Below the pieces are notes generated by a model. That model saw only the letters and a list, made by a program, of their open reading frames with translations. It did not search any database and had not been told where the DNA came from. A stretch of DNA of 8,296 nt. Source: JAKORR01 sp964608495 (GTDB lineage: Bacteria; Armatimonadota; Zipacnadia; Zipacnadales; FEN-943). The position numbers and the translations under genes are program-made. The stretch lies in NCBI GenBank assembly GCA_964608495.1, contig CAZSOQ010000233.1, positions 1 through 8,296 of the forward strand, read 5' to 3'. Of the stretch, positions 6,553-8,296 are shown piece after piece. How positions within the stretch are numbered: the stretch's first letter is position 1; each line of letters begins with the position of its first letter.

Positions 6553-6690
6553 ACCGCAACCCCTCCACCAGAAAGCTCTGTCGCCGCTTGGCTTACCGAC
6601 TTCGTCGGCTGCACCGAGCGGCTCCCTGGTGTGGGCCTGGGACCAGCGCGAGGGTTGCCGGTATGAGCGATACCGCAGTCATGAATGATC
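6547..6690 (+). repeat. Direct repeat copy B, upstream of the sulfatase
   Basis: This is the second copy of the 144-bp repeat, matching 1-144 without gaps. The three core stems are kept: CACCAG 6566-6571 with CTGGTG 6626-6631, GCCGCTTGG 6583-6591 with CCGAGCGGC 6614-6622, and CCGAC 6596-6600 with GTCGG 6604-6608. Relative to copy A, one stem change turns U-A into U-G, one opens a terminal pair, and two fall in unpaired positions. A further CGGTAT/ATACCG stem is perfect only in this copy. The repeat ends a few bases before the sulfatase ribosome site, so it would be transcribed in the 5' leader if the promoter lies upstream. Confidence 0.85.
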
Positions 6691-6696
6691 CGAGCC

Positions 6697-6705
6697 AAAG
6701 GAGAG
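6697..6705 (+). promoter_or_regulatory. Shine-Dalgarno of the sulfatase gene
   Basis: AAAGGAGAG lies 11 nt upstream of the ATG at 6717. Spacing is slightly long but the match is strong. An alternative GAGGG at 6650-6654 could serve the in-frame ATG at 6663, which lies inside the repeat. Confidence 0.6.
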
Positions 6706-6716
6706 TGTCACAACCG

Positions 6717-8228
6717 ATGACTGGGGAAGATCGTCGGAACGTCGTGCTGTTCGTTACGGACCAGGCTCGCGCGCGGGACTCGGGGTACTGGGGCAATCCG
6801 CTCATCCAGACGCCCCACCTGGACGCGCTTGCCGCCGCGGGCGCGGGCTTTCGCTGGTGCTTCGTGCAGAATCCCGTGAGCACGCCCAGCCGCGCCTCGA
6901 TGGCCTCGGGCTGGTACTGCCACGTCAACGGGCACCGCACCATGCACCACATGCTGCGCCGCCACGAGCCCAACCTGCTGCGGTACTTCAAGGAGCAGGG
7001 CTACCACGTCTGGTGGGGCGGGAAGAACGACATGATCGCCGAGGACGTCATCCCCGACTCCTGCCACCAGCGCGTGCAGGGCACGGGGGGGCGCAAGACC
7101 GTCCACCAGTCACCCTGGCAGCCCGGCGATCGCCTCTACCACACCTTCCTCTGGGGCGAGGTGCCGGAGAACTTCGGCCCGTCGGCGGCCGACGACTATG
7201 TGGCCGAGCAGGCCGCCGAGTTGATCGCCAATCCGCCGGCCGAGCCCTTCTTCCTGCTCGTCAACCAGACCTTCCCTCACCCGCCCTACGCCGTGGCCGA
7301 GCCCTACTTCTCGATGTACGACCGCGCGGCGGTGCCCTTCCCCATCAGGCCGCCCGAGGGCTTCGCCGGCAAGCCCAGGATCCTGCGCCTGGTCCACGAG
7401 CGCATGCGCATGAACGAGATCACCGACGAGGAACTGCGCGAGATCGTGGCCGTCTACTGGGGCATGATCACCAAGACCGACCGCAACCTGGGCTGGGTGC
7501 TGGATGCCCTGCGCCAGTCGGGCCGCTGGGACAACACCGTCGTCGCCTGCACCTCCGACCACGGCGACTTCGCCGGCGACTACGATCTGACCGAGAAGAT
7601 GCAGAACACCTTCGAGGACTGCCTGACCAACGTGCCCTTCGCGATCCGCGTGCCGGGGTGCGCCCCCCTGCCGGGGCCGTCCGAGGCGCTGATCGAGCTG
7701 ATAGACCTGCTCCCGACCCTGGCCGAAGTCTGCGGGATCGAGCTGGGCCACACCCACTTCGGGCGCTCCCTGATGCCCCTTCTGCGCGGGGAGACCGGGG
7801 AGCATCGCCAGTACGTCTTCTCGGAAGGGGGCGCGCTGGCCGACGAGATCCACACTCACGAGAGCGACCGGCCGCGCGAGGACATCTACTGGTCGCGCCC
7901 GGCCCTGCAGTTCACCGACCCCGAGGTCCACGGCAAGGCGGTGATGATCCGCTCGCACCGGTGGAAGTGCGTCCGCCGCCTGTACGACACCGACGAGCTG
8001 TACGACCTGGAGCAGGACCCGGGCGAGGTGCACAACCTGGTGGGTGATCCTTCCCTGGCCGACGTGCGCCAGGAGCTGACCGCCGCGATGGCGGATTGGT
8101 TCATCGCGACGGGCGATCAGGTGCCGATCCGCTGGGACCTGCGGCATCCGCGCGAGCGGCATCCCGAGTGGTCGGCTGCGAATGCTCGCCACGGCTTCGT
8201 GCGCGACGCGGACCCGTCGGGGGACTAG
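6717..8228 (+). CDS. Family S1 sulfatase, Ser-type
   Basis: This is a 503-residue arylsulfatase-superfamily protein. The N-terminal metal-site segment reads NVVLFVTDQARARDSGYWGN (8-27), with D15 and the common D-to-Q variant at the second position. The active-site signature is S55-T-P-S-R59 followed by ASMASG, so the residue to become formylglycine is a serine, not cysteine. Other landmarks are GGKND (101-105), TFPHPP with H188, the metal motif CTSDHGDFAGD (278-288) with D281 and H282, K294, and the late LYDLEQDPGEVHNL (428-441) typical of the family's C-terminal subdomain. It would hydrolyse a sulfate ester on a sugar or aryl substrate. Ser-type enzymes are matured by the radical-SAM enzyme anSME, which is not encoded in this window. 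No signal peptide is visible from any start. ATG 6717 best fits the family's short N-terminus; 6663 and 6681 are in-frame alternatives. Sulfatase versus phosphonate or phosphodiester hydrolase activity cannot be fully settled by eye. Confidence 0.88.
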   Translation: MTGEDRRNVVLFVTDQARARDSGYWGNPLIQTPHLDALAAAGAGFRWCFVQNPVSTPSRASMASGWYCHVNGHRTMHHMLRRHEPNLLRYFKEQGYHVWWGGKNDMIAEDVIPDSCHQRVQGTGGRKTVHQSPWQPGDRLYHTFLWGEVPENFGPSAADDYVAEQAAELIANPPAEPFFLLVNQTFPHPPYAVAEPYFSMYDRAAVPFPIRPPEGFAGKPRILRLVHERMRMNEITDEELREIVAVYWGMITKTDRNLGWVLDALRQSGRWDNTVVACTSDHGDFAGDYDLTEKMQNTFEDCLTNVPFAIRVPGCAPLPGPSEALIELIDLLPTLAEVCGIELGHTHFGRSLMPLLRGETGEHRQYVFSEGGALADEIHTHESDRPREDIYWSRPALQFTDPEVHGKAVMIRSHRWKCVRRLYDTDELYDLEQDPGEVHNLVGDPSLADVRQELTAAMADWFIATGDQVPIRWDLRHPRERHPEWSAANARHGFVRDADPSGD

Positions 8229-8296
8229 AGATCCGGCCGGGAAGGGGGTGTTAGGGACAGGTGGTAGGAGCTGGTTGAGAGGCGAAGAGGCATGCA
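8229..8296. other. Tail after the sulfatase, possible next gene start
   Basis: These 68 bases after the sulfatase stop are purine-rich on the plus strand. GAGAGG at 8277-8282 followed after 9 nt by an ATG at 8292 could be the start of another co-directional gene, but only five bases of it are inside the window. No terminator hairpin with a T-tract is seen. Confidence 0.2.

Larger units (their letters stand above)
6449..6716 (+). promoter_or_regulatory. Structured intergenic leader before the sulfatase
   Basis: These 268 bases between the deacetylase stop and the sulfatase start contain no convincing gene and are full of potential stems. In order they are: a 10-bp stem with one G-U pair, 6469-6478 with 6504-6513; a 13-bp hairpin, 6518-6530 with 6540-6552; the three-part fold of repeat copy B, 6566-6631; and CGGTAT 6659-6664 with ATACCG 6670-6675. 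The order structured leader, ribosome site, gene suggests cis-regulation of the sulfatase. No clear sigma-70 promoter is visible, so both transcription start and mechanism are unknown. Confidence 0.45.

Noticed and set aside
6547..6690. Known riboswitch, tRNA or IS end as the identity of the repeat
   Set aside because: No recognisable riboswitch consensus, no cloverleaf with a T-arm, no transposase gene and no terminal inverted repeats were found.
7110..8192. Minus-strand open frame of 360 codons opposite the sulfatase
   Set aside because: Fully antisense to a confidently recognised sulfatase, with no motif or ribosome site of its own.
1..8296. CRISPR arrays, integrases, toxin-antitoxin or defence genes
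   Set aside because: No regularly spaced repeats and no matching protein families on either strand.

Overview
This is a very GC-rich bacterial window with six complete, closely packed protein genes, strong G/C preference at third codon positions and little intergenic DNA. The gene mix is an apiosidase-like glycoside hydrolase (DUF5060/DUF4038), a URO-D-superfamily protein, a xylose-isomerase-like TIM barrel, a family S1 sulfatase and a polysaccharide deacetylase. Such sets are typical of high-GC glycan-degrading lineages such as Armatimonadota, Planctomycetota, Lentisphaerota or Hydrogenedentota. That placement is an inference from gene content; the window has no rRNA, tRNA or other marker.

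Layout. Positions 1-247 hold no gene but carry one copy (copy A) of a direct repeat of about 144 bp. A minus-strand glycoside hydrolase (248-1867) is divergent, across a 203-bp spacer, from a plus-strand series. That series is a URO-D-like protein (2071-3087), a sugar phosphate isomerase/epimerase-like protein (3149-3958), a YegS/diacylglycerol-kinase-type lipid kinase (about 4044-4988) and a polysaccharide-deacetylase-fold protein (4985-6448). The kinase and deacetylase overlap by a GTGA tetranucleotide. The deacetylase has a long C-terminal extension that looks like pseudomurein-binding-type repeats. A 268-bp intergenic leader (6449-6716) then contains several potential hairpins and copy B of the repeat. 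It is followed by a Ser-type sulfatase (about 6717-8228), and the window ends in a 68-bp tail.

How the genes may work together. The hydrolase, isomerase, sulfatase and URO-D-like protein suggest breakdown of a decorated (sulfated, branched, possibly methylated) plant or algal glycan. None of the enzymes shows a signal peptide, so as read here they would act on imported oligosaccharides in the cytoplasm. The kinase/deacetylase pair looks like a separate, translationally coupled unit acting on a lipid- or envelope-linked glycan substrate.

The least explained signal is the repeat. The two copies align without gaps over 144 positions with 22 differences. A 66-nt core predicted to form a three-part stem differs at only 4 positions, and one of these keeps its base pair as a G-U wobble. 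Copy B lies directly in front of the sulfatase, so it is a candidate structured leader RNA or dispersed RNA-like repeat. It matches no riboswitch class I can recognise by eye.
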